Shown here: in pieces, positions 34,631 to 44,300 of the stretch
How the letters are laid out: every line of letters starts with the position of its first letter
Numbering within the stretch: the stretch's first letter is position 1
NCBI GenBank assembly: GCA_900318865.1
Contig: ONMF01000003.1
Coordinates: forward strand, 62,001-126,000
Direction of reading: 5' to 3'
DNA from: an uncultured Prevotellaceae bacterium
GTDB lineage: Bacteria > Bacteroidota > Bacteroidia > Bacteroidales > Muribaculaceae
Length of the DNA stretch: 64,000 bases
Position numbers and translations under genes: made by a program
The notes under the pieces: model-generated
The model's database searches: none
Seen by the model: only the letters and a program-made list of their open reading frames with translations
Told to the model about the DNA's origin: nothing

Positions 34631-35973
34631 TTATGTCCGTAGTCGGGGTCAATCTTGCGGTCGACAAAGTAGGTCACAAGCAAGGTGGCCGCACAGCAAG
34701 CAATCACCATCCAGAAGAAGTTGGCATAGCCCAGGGCCTCTTGAATATAGCCGGCAAACATTCCCGGAATCATCATGCTCAGCGCCATGAACGCCGTGCA
34801 GATGGCGTAGTGCGAAGTTTTGAACTCTCCCTCACTGAAATAAATCATATAGAGCATATAGGCCGTGAAGCCGAAGCCGTAGCCAAACTGCTCAATGGCA
34901 ATGGCGATGCTGATGCTCACCAGATTGGTGGGCAGCAACTCGGCCAGGTAGCAGAATGTTAGGCACGGCAACGTCATGCACGCAGCCATCACCCACAACG
35001 ATTTCTTCAAGCCCACCCGCGAGGCGTAAATGCCGCCCAAAATGCCGCCGATGGTAAGGAAAAACACACCGATGGTGCCATAGACCAGGCCCACATTCTC
35101 GGTCGACAGGCCCAGGCCGCCCACCTCACGGCCGGCGACAAGGAAGGGTGTGCACATCTTGATGAGGAAAGCCTCGGGCAAGCGGAAAAGCAGCATGAAC
35201 AAGATGGCAAGCAACAGCCCCGGTTTCTTGAAGAACGTGGCAAACGACTGGCCAAACTCTCGCATAATCTGGCCGGCACTGGCTGCGCCCTGTGTGCCGG
35301 CAATATGTGATTTGTCGGCCGCCGGCTTGGGAATGGCGAAGGTGTGGTAGAGCGTGACAAGGCAGAAGATGACGGCCGACACGCCCATCGTCACCTGCCA
35401 CGACAGCGGAATGTTGTTATATTTGGTCTCGATGGCGCCGGCGATGTACACAAGCACACCCTGGCCAAAGATGGACGACAACCGATAAAAAGTGGAACGA
35501 ATACCGACAAAAGCGGCTTGCATCTTCTGCGTGAGGGCAAGCATGTAGAACCCGTCGGCGGCTATGTCGTGCGTGGCGCTGGCAAAGGCCGTGATGACAA
35601 ACAGCATCAGCGTGATGTAGAACATGCTGATGGGAGTTTGCCCTGTGGCAATGACGTCGGGGGTGGGCTTGGGCATGGCAAGCGTGAGCAGCACAAACGC
35701 CACCGACATCAATATTTGCATCGATATCACCCACCAGCGCTTGGTCTTGATAATATCAACAAATGGGCTCCAGAACGGCTTGATGGTCCACGGCAGGTAG
35801 AGCAAGCTCGTGAACAAAGCCATCTGGCCATTGGGGACGCCCATCTTGGCAAGCATCAGAACCGAGATGTTGTTGACAATGAAGTATGGGATTCCTTCGG
35901 CAAAGTAAAGTGTGGGAATCCACAGCCAGGGATTTCGCGTAGTGGTTGCCTGAGCCACTTGTTTATCTTTCAT
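34627..35973 (-). CDS. AmpG-like MFS muropeptide transporter
   Basis: A 448-residue MFS protein with about twelve helices, resembling the AmpG/SLC33 branch. It begins NPWLWIPTLYFAEGIPYFIV (the AmpG-type first helix), then LLYLPWTIKPFWSPFVD, SATHDIAADGFYM and GIRSTFYRLSSIFGQG. AmpG imports GlcNAc-anhydroMurNAc peptides in proteobacteria. Bacteroidales relatives sit, as here, next to spoIID- and DUF1343-type genes, so a wall-fragment substrate is a reasonable inference. It overlaps the next gene by four bases and follows the SpoIID gene by 21. Confidence 0.85.
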   Translation of the reverse strand: MKDKQVAQATTTRNPWLWIPTLYFAEGIPYFIVNNISVLMLAKMGVPNGQMALFTSLLYLPWTIKPFWSPFVDIIKTKRWWVISMQILMSVAFVLLTLAMPKPTPDVIATGQTPISMFYITLMLFVITAFASATHDIAADGFYMLALTQKMQAAFVGIRSTFYRLSSIFGQGVLVYIAGAIETKYNNIPLSWQVTMGVSAVIFCLVTLYHTFAIPKPAADKSHIAGTQGAASAGQIMREFGQSFATFFKKPGLLLAILFMLLFRLPEAFLIKMCTPFLVAGREVGGLGLSTENVGLVYGTIGVFFLTIGGILGGIYASRVGLKKSLWVMAACMTLPCLTFCYLAELLPTNLVSISIAIAIEQFGYGFGFTAYMLYMIYFSEGEFKTSHYAICTAFMALSMMIPGMFAGYIQEALGYANFFWMVIACCAATLLVTYFVDRKIDPDYGHK

Positions 35974-35994
35974 CTTGCATTAGTTTTTAAGTGA

Positions 35995-37332
35995 TTATTC
36001 ATATTGTTTCTCAATGCCGGCACCCACAAAGTAGTGCAGCAGAATCTTCTTGTAGTCGTAGCCCTTGGCGCCCATCACGGCGGCACCTATCTGGCACAGC
36101 CCCACGCCGTGGCCCCAGCCGGCACCGCGCAGCACAAACTTGGCAGGATAGCCGTCGGCATCCACTTCATGGCGCTCCACGACAAAGGCCGAGCTGTAGA
36201 GCGCGCTCTCGCTGAGCGCGTAGCGGATGGCCAGCTCCTTGCCGATGACGCGCGTGCGTTTCTCGCCCACGATTTTCAGTTTGTAAAGACGCCCACTGGT
36301 GCCACGGGCCACGGGCTGCAAATCACGGATGCGCCCATAGTCCACACCGGTGCGCCGGCGAATCAGGTCGGCCAGTTGCTCCTGGGTGTACTCCACCGTC
36401 CAGCGGTAGAAGTCGGTGGTTTCCTGGTCATAGTCGTTGAGCACCTGGCTCAGTATCTCGCGGTCGCGCGTGTTGCAGAAGGCTTTGGGCGCGGTGAGAA
36501 TCCATTCCTCGGCATCGGATTCACGGGTGAGGTCGGGGAAATTCATCTCATCCTCCGAGTCGCGGCGCGCCACCAGATAATGGTGGTGCTGAGGCTCCCA
36601 GCAGTTCTCAAACTCCTCAAACACTCCTCCGCATGATTTGGAGAAACGCGCGTCGCACAACTCTCCACTGTACATGAGCACTTCGCCCCAAGTGGCACGG
36701 ATGGCTTCGGCCACCTTCTCGGTGGTGGCACGGGTGATGCCTTGATAGCGCTGGCAATGGTCGTCGGCACACACGTCGAAGTTTACATGATCATCGCGGT
36801 CCCACCACTTGATGAGCTCGTCATCGCTGTCGACAGCGGACTTCAGCGGGTCATTATCCGGAAAAACATCGGCTGCGGCATGGTCGGTTTTCTTGGCAAT
36901 CTGCGCCAGCAGCCACGACCGCGAAATAACGGCGTGCGCCTTGAGTAATTCAAGCGAGGCGTTTGCACTCATCTCGCTGGAAATGACGCTGAGCAGATAG
37001 TCTTCCACACTCAGCACATTCACAGCCGTCAGCCGGTGGTTCTCCACGATGAGCTTCAGCGCGCCCTTGAAGGTTTGATTCTCTTTTCTGCGCCAGTGGA
37101 AACTCACCCCGATGGTGACATCTTTCAAAGTGAACGACGCCGCATCGGCATCCACCGGTTCAAACGACATCTCGGCGGCGGTTAAGCCTTGCCACTGCAC
37201 CATGTCGGCGGCCACAGTGGCCACATGGGCTCCATTCACCAGATGACCGTTCACCCGGTAGTCGCCATGGAATTCAAAATGAATCTGCGGCTCGTTCATG
37301 ATGCCCACTTTCACTTGAGGTACGTCTTTCAT
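35995..37332 (-). CDS. SpoIID/LytB-domain protein (lytic transglycosylase-like), no signal peptide
   Basis: A 445-residue SpoIID-family protein. SpoIID of sporulating bacteria is a lytic transglycosylase acting on stem-peptide-free glycan; its catalytic glutamate corresponds to Glu120 in VISSEMSAN here. Family motifs are VNVLSVEDYLLSV, LLKAHAVISRSW, YQGITRATTEKV and SCGGVFEEFENCW, and the C-terminal GAGWGHGVGLCQIGA is diagnostic. The N-terminus (MKDVPQVKVGIMNEPQIHFE) has no signal peptide or membrane anchor, so the enzyme appears cytoplasmic and may act on imported fragments. It follows the DUF4922 gene by three bases. Confidence 0.88.
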   Translation of the reverse strand: MKDVPQVKVGIMNEPQIHFEFHGDYRVNGHLVNGAHVATVAADMVQWQGLTAAEMSFEPVDADAASFTLKDVTIGVSFHWRRKENQTFKGALKLIVENHRLTAVNVLSVEDYLLSVISSEMSANASLELLKAHAVISRSWLLAQIAKKTDHAAADVFPDNDPLKSAVDSDDELIKWWDRDDHVNFDVCADDHCQRYQGITRATTEKVAEAIRATWGEVLMYSGELCDARFSKSCGGVFEEFENCWEPQHHHYLVARRDSEDEMNFPDLTRESDAEEWILTAPKAFCNTRDREILSQVLNDYDQETTDFYRWTVEYTQEQLADLIRRRTGVDYGRIRDLQPVARGTSGRLYKLKIVGEKRTRVIGKELAIRYALSESALYSSAFVVERHEVDADGYPAKFVLRGAGWGHGVGLCQIGAAVMGAKGYDYKKILLHYFVGAGIEKQYE

Positions 37333-37335
37333 GTC

Positions 37336-38322
37336 TTATGATTCTTTTTGAAATTTTTCTTGTTGAAAACACTCTATCATGCGCACAGCCATGCGGTTGT
37401 CAACGCAAATCTCGTCGTAGAGCCGCTGTAACACGTCGGCTGTGATTGTGTCGAAATCTTTGCGCTCGGCCAGCGCCCACAACCCTCCCATCTCGGTGCT
37501 GCCGGGGCTCACAAGGAGCTGCCCGGGACCGGTACCATAACAAGCAGGACGATGCTTGCGGCGCGGGAACACCACCAGATACAGTTCATCGCCCTGGGCC
37601 CAGCACAAAATGTTCTGCATAGGCTCGGCCGCTACACCCGTGGCTTGCATCATGGCCACCTGCAACCGCGCGAAGTAAAGCGCGGCCTGCACCGGCTGCA
37701 CCGATTTAATCATGAACAAGAATCGGCCCGAATGCTTTGAAAAGCCTATGAAGCCGTCGTCGGTGCCTTCGAGTTGGCTCTCTTCGGGCCAGACGGCAGG
37801 ATTCATCACCTCCCCGCACAAGGGCATCACGCCCTTCAGCGCCGCTTGAAAATGGAAATGGTGCGGGGCCGAGGCACCGCACAAGGGGCCGTTGTAGAAC
37901 AGCACATAGTCGGGCAGGTCGCGTGCCAGCGACAGCATGTCGACCACGCGCTGCGGATTGGCCATGCTCTGCGGCGAGTGCGTGGTGAGAGAGATGGTGA
38001 GGTGGCGGGAAAAGATGGGATAAGGATTGACTTGAATTTTATATTCTCCTCCGCCCCACTCCAGTGCCTCCTGCTCCACAGGCTGGTGGTCGCGGCACAA
38101 AAAACACGGGCGCGCAGCCAGCGATGCCGCATCGAGCGATGCCGACGCCGACGCTCGGCGCTGCGGGTTGAACTGCAGCACCACCAGGCTCTCACCGAGC
38201 CACACGTCGCGCATCAGGGCATTGTCCACAGCGTCATAATTGCTGCGCACAAGAGGCCACTCGCGGCGCTGGCGCTGCTCCATCTGCTCGACCCGAAGGG
38301 CTATGGAAAGATTTTCGGCCAT
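37336..38322 (-). CDS. DUF4922 protein, GalT/HIT-superfamily nucleotidyltransferase-like
   Basis: A 328-residue cytoplasmic protein of the Bacteroidales DUF4922 family. It contains a CxxC pair in PCFLCRDHQPVE (about 87-97), NPYPIFSRHLTISLTTHSPQ and SAPHHFHFQAAL, a HxHxQ signature as in galactose-1-phosphate uridylyltransferase and VTC2-type GDP-hexose phosphorylases. This suggests nucleotidyl transfer or phosphorolysis of a nucleotide sugar through a covalent His intermediate. The substrate is unknown; context (two glycosyltransferases upstream, muropeptide genes downstream) points to a wall-derived or cell-wall sugar. It starts 24 bases after the glycosyltransferase gene. Confidence 0.8.
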   Translation of the reverse strand: MAENLSIALRVEQMEQRQRREWPLVRSNYDAVDNALMRDVWLGESLVVLQFNPQRRASASASLDAASLAARPCFLCRDHQPVEQEALEWGGGEYKIQVNPYPIFSRHLTISLTTHSPQSMANPQRVVDMLSLARDLPDYVLFYNGPLCGASAPHHFHFQAALKGVMPLCGEVMNPAVWPEESQLEGTDDGFIGFSKHSGRFLFMIKSVQPVQAALYFARLQVAMMQATGVAAEPMQNILCWAQGDELYLVVFPRRKHRPACYGTGPGQLLVSPGSTEMGGLWALAERKDFDTITADVLQRLYDEICVDNRMAVRMIECFQQEKFQKES

Positions 38323-38346
38323 GAAGTGAGGCGGAGAAGGATGTGA

Positions 38347-39834
38347 TTATTTCTTGTTCAAAGCGATACGCGCCTGCAACTCCCAAGTGCGGATGCGATC
38401 TTTGTACAGGTTGTTGCGGTTCATTTTTTCCACATCGAGGCTGGCATCGCTGTTGTCGTCCCAGCGGCGGCACAGGTACACCGGCTCATAGACGCGCCCA
38501 ATCTGGTAGACGCGCGAGATGTTCAAGCCCAGGGCATAGTCCTCGCCGTAGCTGGTGTTAGGAATCTTGACATCGCGCAGCACCGGGGTGTAGAATGCGC
38601 GCGGAGCTCCCAGGCCGTTGATACGCAAGGCGTTGTTACGTCCGTTTTCAGGGGTCCATTCCTTGTGGTCAATCACGCCCGGCGGAATGGGGTTGCAGTC
38701 GATGTCGGTCATCAGATAGGTGCCCACCACCATGGCCACATTCTGCTCATAGAAGGCATTGACCATCGTCTGGAGCGTATTCTCGTCTTTGTACATGTCG
38801 TCGCTGTCGAGCTGAACGATGAACTTGCCTGCCTGCTCATGGTGAGCGGCCAGGTTCCAGTAGCCACCGATGCCCATGTCGTAATAGTCGGCGATGATGT
38901 GAATCAGGCGCGGGTCGTCCTTGTACTCGTCGATGGCCTCGCGGGTGCCGTCGGTCGAGAAGTTGTCCACCACCATGAGGTTGAACTTGAAATTGGTCTT
39001 CTGCTTGAGCACGCTGCCGATGGCGTCGCGGATGGTGCGGATGCGGTTGCGCACGGGAATCATCACCGTGGCCTCCACCTCAAACTCGCCCTGATTGAAC
39101 TCGATGTGCTTGAAGTTGGGAACCAGCTTGCCGTCGACCTCTTTCTCGGGAGCCAGATAGCCGCCCACCTCCTTCAGATGCTCGGTGCAGGCTTGCTCCA
39201 TCTCAATCTGCCGGCCGCGGTTGCGCGGGTCCACATAGTCGAAGATTTTCTCGCCGCTCTTGCGGGTGTCGAGTTCCACATCACTGTAAAGAAACTCGTT
39301 GATGTGCACGATTTGCGCAAATTGCGACAACTTGAGACGCAGGTCGTAAAGTCCGGCAAACTCATAGTCGGCTTTCATGGCCTGTGCGGCCTTCTTGAAG
39401 CAGCAGCCACAGAAGAACAACACGCTGCCGAAGTCGAAGTCGTCGCGCAGCGAGCCCTGCTGATAGTCAATCACGGGAGCCTTGTCGGCACCCTTCTCGG
39501 TCACGTTATAGTGGTCGGCATAGAGCATTCCGGCCTGTGTGTCGTCGGCAAGCTTGACAAAACGCTCGATGGCAAAGGGGCCGAACTTAAGAGTGTCGTA
39601 CTTGGTGTAGAGCATCACATAATCGGCACTGGCATGGCCTGCTATGGCCTGAATGGTGGCGCTGGCTGTGAGATTCTTCACATGGAGGGTGTAGCAGCCC
39701 TCCACTTGAGCCTCCACGCCGGGCGCGGCCAGCAAGAAGATGTTTTTCACCAGTTCGTTCTCTTTGAGATGAGCGATTGTTTGCGCTGCCTGCTCGGCGG
39801 TGGCAAACGGAATGAAGCAATCAATTCTTTGCAT
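38347..39834 (-). CDS. Family 2 glycosyltransferase, tandem copy A
   Basis: A 495-residue protein with two GT-A-like parts. The C-terminal part (about 255-480) is a standard GT2 domain: VMIPVRNRIRTIRDAIGSVL, LMVVDNFSTDGTREAI, the metal-binding FIVQLDSDDMY and RAFYTPVLRDVKIPNTSYGE. The N-terminal 230 residues look like a second, degenerate glycosyltransferase-type domain (GMLYADHYN, PVIDYQQGSLRDDFDFGSV). There is no signal peptide or membrane helix, so it should act in the cytoplasm. It is paralogous to the preceding gene (39866) along its whole length. Donor and acceptor are unknown. Confidence 0.85.
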   Translation of the reverse strand: MQRIDCFIPFATAEQAAQTIAHLKENELVKNIFLLAAPGVEAQVEGCYTLHVKNLTASATIQAIAGHASADYVMLYTKYDTLKFGPFAIERFVKLADDTQAGMLYADHYNVTEKGADKAPVIDYQQGSLRDDFDFGSVLFFCGCCFKKAAQAMKADYEFAGLYDLRLKLSQFAQIVHINEFLYSDVELDTRKSGEKIFDYVDPRNRGRQIEMEQACTEHLKEVGGYLAPEKEVDGKLVPNFKHIEFNQGEFEVEATVMIPVRNRIRTIRDAIGSVLKQKTNFKFNLMVVDNFSTDGTREAIDEYKDDPRLIHIIADYYDMGIGGYWNLAAHHEQAGKFIVQLDSDDMYKDENTLQTMVNAFYEQNVAMVVGTYLMTDIDCNPIPPGVIDHKEWTPENGRNNALRINGLGAPRAFYTPVLRDVKIPNTSYGEDYALGLNISRVYQIGRVYEPVYLCRRWDDNSDASLDVEKMNRNNLYKDRIRTWELQARIALNKK

Positions 39835-39865
39835 AATTTGATGTTTTATGAATTTGTTTTAATGA

Positions 39866-41323
39866 TTATTCTGTATATCGGCTGCTGTTCATTTGCATGC
39901 GGGCCATCACCTCCCAGGTGCGCAACCGGTCTTTATAAAAATTATTGGCATTCTCACGGTTGATGTCGAGGTCGGAGTCGGTGTTGTCGTTCCAGCGGCG
40001 GGCCAGCGTCATCACGTCCCACACGCGCCCCACACGATAGTGACGCGACACCATCAGCGCCATGCCGTAATCCTCGCCGTAGCTTGAGCCGGGCAGGCAA
40101 ATGGAGCGGTAAAGCGGAGTATAGAAGGCGCGAGGCCCGCCGATGCCGTTCACATGCAGCAGGTTGTTTCGGCCATTGGCATCGGTCCACTCGCGATGGG
40201 CAATCACGCCGGGTGCCACCTCATGCAGGTGCTCGTCGACCGTCTTGTAGCTCCCCACCACCATGGCGGCGCGAGTCTCGTAGAATTTCTCCACCATCGT
40301 GCGCAGCGCATAGGGCGTGGCAAAGAGGTCGTCGCTGTCGAGCCCGATGGCAAACCGTCCGCAGCGGGCATCATAGATGGCCTTGTTCCAGCATCCGCCG
40401 ATACCCAGGTCGTCGCGGTCGGGGACGATGTGAATCAAGCGGGGGTGGGCGGCATAGCGGTCGATAACCTCGGTAGTGCCGTCGGTGGAGTGGTTGTCAA
40501 CCACAATCAGGTTGAAATCGAAGGGGGCCTGCTGGCTCAGCACGCTCTCGATAGCATCGCCGATGACACGGGCGCGGTTCAGCACGGGAATCACCACCGT
40601 GCACTCCACGGCAAAGTCGTGGCAAGTCACGTCCACGTCGGTATACTGCCCGGCAGGCAGGTAGGCGCCGATGTGCTTCAGGTGCCATGTGCACAACGCT
40701 TCCATCTCGCGCTGGGCCGGAGCCGACGAGGCGGCCTGATAGTCATAGATGCGGTCGCCGCTGGGGCGCTGGGGCGGCTGCACGGTGGTGTACAACGCTT
40801 CTGGCACATGCACCAGTTCACCCATGCGCGACAGGGCTAATCGCAGGCCATAGAAGGCTCCGTAATCAATGCGGCGGAGCTCCAGGTCGCGGCCGTCGGC
40901 CATGTCGTCGGCCAGTTCATTCAAGGCTTCTCGTAAAGCATCGGTGCGAAACATCACCAGCGCACCGAAGTCGAAGTCGTCACGCAGCGAGCCGGCTTGA
41001 TAGTCAATGAGGGGGAAGCGGCGCAAAGCACCACCTTGTTCCTGCCGCACGTAATGGTCACTGTAGACCATCACGGCACCGGTGTCGCGTGCTATGGCGA
41101 CCATGCGTTGCAACGCCTTATAACCCATTTCAATGGGCACGGCGCGCATCACCACCAGCGTAAATTCTCCCTCCTGGCACAAAGGCTGCCAGGTGGGTAA
41201 CACTGCCGGGTCAAAACCTTCGGCCGGGCATATTTCACACGGCAAATCGGTGGCATCGGCCCTGAGAGGCACCATGGGGCGCGTCCAGCACACCACATGA
41301 GTATTTTCATCGGCGTAGGTCAT
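39866..41323 (-). CDS. Family 2 glycosyltransferase, tandem copy B
   Basis: A 485-residue paralog of the gene at 38347 with the same two-part layout. It shares PLIDYQAGSLRDDFDFGALV in the N-terminal part, then CTVVIPVLNRARVIGDAIES, LIVVDNHSTDGTTEVI, IGLDSDDLFATP (DxD-type site), GGPRAFYTPLYRSI and LARRWNDNTDSDLDINRE. Both copies retain the metal-binding aspartates and SYGEDY, so both look active. They lie 31 bases apart, consistent with tandem duplication and co-translation. The role in an otherwise degradative operon is unclear; they may build a glycan from, or on, recycled wall sugars. Confidence 0.85.
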   Translation of the reverse strand: MTYADENTHVVCWTRPMVPLRADATDLPCEICPAEGFDPAVLPTWQPLCQEGEFTLVVMRAVPIEMGYKALQRMVAIARDTGAVMVYSDHYVRQEQGGALRRFPLIDYQAGSLRDDFDFGALVMFRTDALREALNELADDMADGRDLELRRIDYGAFYGLRLALSRMGELVHVPEALYTTVQPPQRPSGDRIYDYQAASSAPAQREMEALCTWHLKHIGAYLPAGQYTDVDVTCHDFAVECTVVIPVLNRARVIGDAIESVLSQQAPFDFNLIVVDNHSTDGTTEVIDRYAAHPRLIHIVPDRDDLGIGGCWNKAIYDARCGRFAIGLDSDDLFATPYALRTMVEKFYETRAAMVVGSYKTVDEHLHEVAPGVIAHREWTDANGRNNLLHVNGIGGPRAFYTPLYRSICLPGSSYGEDYGMALMVSRHYRVGRVWDVMTLARRWNDNTDSDLDINRENANNFYKDRLRTWEVMARMQMNSSRYTE

Positions 41324-41351
41324 GTTGTAAGGGTTTCTTGATGAAAGGGAA

Positions 41352-44300
41352 TCACTTGTTATCCAGATATTTCATGATGTCGGCCATCAGAGCGTGGCGC
41401 TGGTCGCTGCTCTTAATGGTTTCAAACGGGAATCCCATCACCACTGTGCGATAACCGCCGCGGTCGCTGGCAATGCCTGCAGGGATGTTGTTCTCGCTGT
41501 AACGCATGATGGTGGCACCCTGGCTGTCGGAGGCGCGGATGGCATCGGGCGACTCGACGGCATAGAATTTTCCGTTCAGCTCGTTATAGAAGTCATAGGT
41601 TTTGCCGTCAGGGACTTTTGCACCCAGACTGGGCACAGTGTAGACCTGCCCCTTGAGAGTGGCGCGGCCGTCCACATACTCATAGCCCAGCACCTGGCGG
41701 GCGAAGTCGATGTCGGCTTGCACGGGTTCGGGCTTGTCCCAAATATCGGTGGCCACATAGGCACCGGTCACCAGCACGTTGCCACCGGCCTGCGTGTAAG
41801 CGGCAAGAGCACGTTGGAGTGCCTCGGGCCAGGCGGTGTAGCGGTCGGGCATCACGCCACGGCCGTTCTTGGTGGTCTTCTGCTTGCCCAGGATGAGGTC
41901 AACGGCGGTGAAGGCGTGCAGGCTGGTCTCTCCATCTTCCACGGCCTTGACACTGCTCGACACAAACGAGTAACCGGCCTTCAACAGCGAAGCGCCGTGC
42001 ATGGCGGGATAGTCGAAGGTGTTGCCGGCAATCACCTCGGTCTCGTGATTGCTGCGGCAGGCCCCAAAGCCCGGCGCGTCGTCGTCGCGCCACGGCAGGT
42101 CGCGCCTGAATTCATGCTGCGCCCCCAGATAATTGATTTGTTCCATATAGGGCACGCCATGGTCTTTGCTATCGTAGAAACCGGCCATCTTCTCACCGTC
42201 GACCCAGTCGGGGGCGCTCACACGGGTGAAACCGTTCACCACCATCACGGTGCCTTTGCTGTCGGGCGCCACGCCCACCGAAAGCGTCTCGCTGGGGAAG
42301 CTGCGGCCGCCATCGTTCATGGCGATGATGCGGAAGCTGTGCACTTCATGGTCGGTGATGGTGACCACATACTGCGGGTCGGGGGTGACAGCCACTTCCT
42401 TGAAGCCACCGCCGGCCACGCGCTCACACACGATGTAGCGCTTGGCATCGGCATTGTCGCTCAGCTCATCGGCCGTGGGTTTCCACGTGAGCAAGTAACT
42501 GCCGGCACTTGTGGCGGGCACGATCGAAAACGAATTGACCGGCAGGGGCTGCACCACATAGTTGCGATGGTCGCGCTTGGCGATAAATTTGAGCATGCCC
42601 TTGTAGATGGCACGGCTCACGTCGAAACGGAAATTGGGGTCCAGGCCGTATTTCATATCGGCAAAATTCTGGTGCGAGAGCAGCTCCATCAGCAGGGCGG
42701 GAACTTCGGGCACACGCGCCTCATAGTAGCGCTTGTCCCACATGCCGCGACGCGTCCAGTTGGGCTCATATTTCTTGCGGATGTCGCCCACCACCTGGGT
42801 CGACACAATGTCGGCAAACTGGCGCGACAGCTCTCGCGGAGTGCCGTTCTTATAGTTGCCGAACTGCTTCTTGCCGTCGTTGGTGCAATAGATGAGCAGC
42901 GTGCCCACTATTTCATCGTCGGGGGTGGTCCCGGCATCGGTGTGCAGGCAGAACGAGAGGTCGACCGGCACATTCAGTCCCTTTTGCTCGGGAAGCACTT
43001 CGCTGCCACCGGCCAGGTAGTTGACCCACTCACCGCGGCTGCGGTAGTCGTCCACATAATCGTTGATGCCCGTGGAGGTGGAATAAACCTCATGGGGAAA
43101 TCCGGCCCATTGCAGATAATAACGCGCCCCGATGTGGAACCACGGGTGCTTGCCGCTTCCCACCCACTTGTAGTCCACGCCGTCCTTGCCAAGGTATTTC
43201 TCGTCGCCGTTTTCTGCGGCAATGGCACGGTTCTCTTCGGTGGGCAGAGCCACACGGCGCTCAATATTGCCAAGTCCGCCGCCCACTCTGATGGCATCGG
43301 CGGTGACCACGCCGTTCTTGGTCTCACTGTGGTTACTCAGGGTCACCACAGCGCGGTTGAGGCCTTTCTGCAGCTCAAAAGTGCCCAGATACACCCACAC
43401 ACCGCCGGCCATGGTCTGGTCCACCTTGAAAGTCTTGGTGCCGTTCAGCGAATTGACGGTGTACAGCGCGTCCTTCACGCTCTTGTCGACAGTCTTGTAG
43501 GATACATACAGGGCAAAACTGCCGGCTTCGGGCATATCCACATCCCATGAGGCCGTCGACAATTTTTTCTTGTCACGCTCGGTCTTGACCATCCGGTAGG
43601 TGCCCTCATCGAAGGGGTTCTCGAAGTTTTTGTAAGTGGGGCGCGCATAGGCGAAGCCTGCATCCTTTCCGGTCTCCCACTTGTGCTTGCCGTTCTTCTC
43701 GGTATAATTCTTCTGAGCCTCGCCGCCATCGTTGTCGACCACCACGCCAAAGTTGTGGGTGTCGCGCTCACGGGCGTCCCACACATAGGCGCCTGCATTC
43801 TCGAGCATCGGCATCAAGAAGGGAATCACATAGCTGTGGGTGTACATGTCTTCCACCGTCTGGAACATGCGGGCACGCTGCCACTCCCACCGGTTGAGCA
43901 ACGGCTCAAAGTACCAGCCGTGGCTGGGCCACACGGCGATGATGTTGCCGTCGAGCGCGCTCTTGTAGTGGCGGTTGGGGTCAAGCTCGGTGATAAAGGG
44001 AGCATGGCTGCGCTTGTAGCTGGTTTCAAAATCGGCGAAGTAATTATTGATGTCGGCGCCGGCAATCAGGAGTTTCACATCGTGGCTGTGATAGGGGGCG
44101 CCCAGCGACTGGCCGATGTCTTTCTTCAGCTGCTCGATCGATGCAGCGGTGAAAGGTACGTCCCCGAAATTCTCGCTCAAATCGACAGTGATGGTATCGT
44201 CGTCGACAACAGCGCTGCGCACTTTCAGCGCGCCGATGCCCATGTGGGCTGGCAGGCGCGATGCCACCACCTGCTGAATGCGTGCGGTCTGCTCCTCGGT

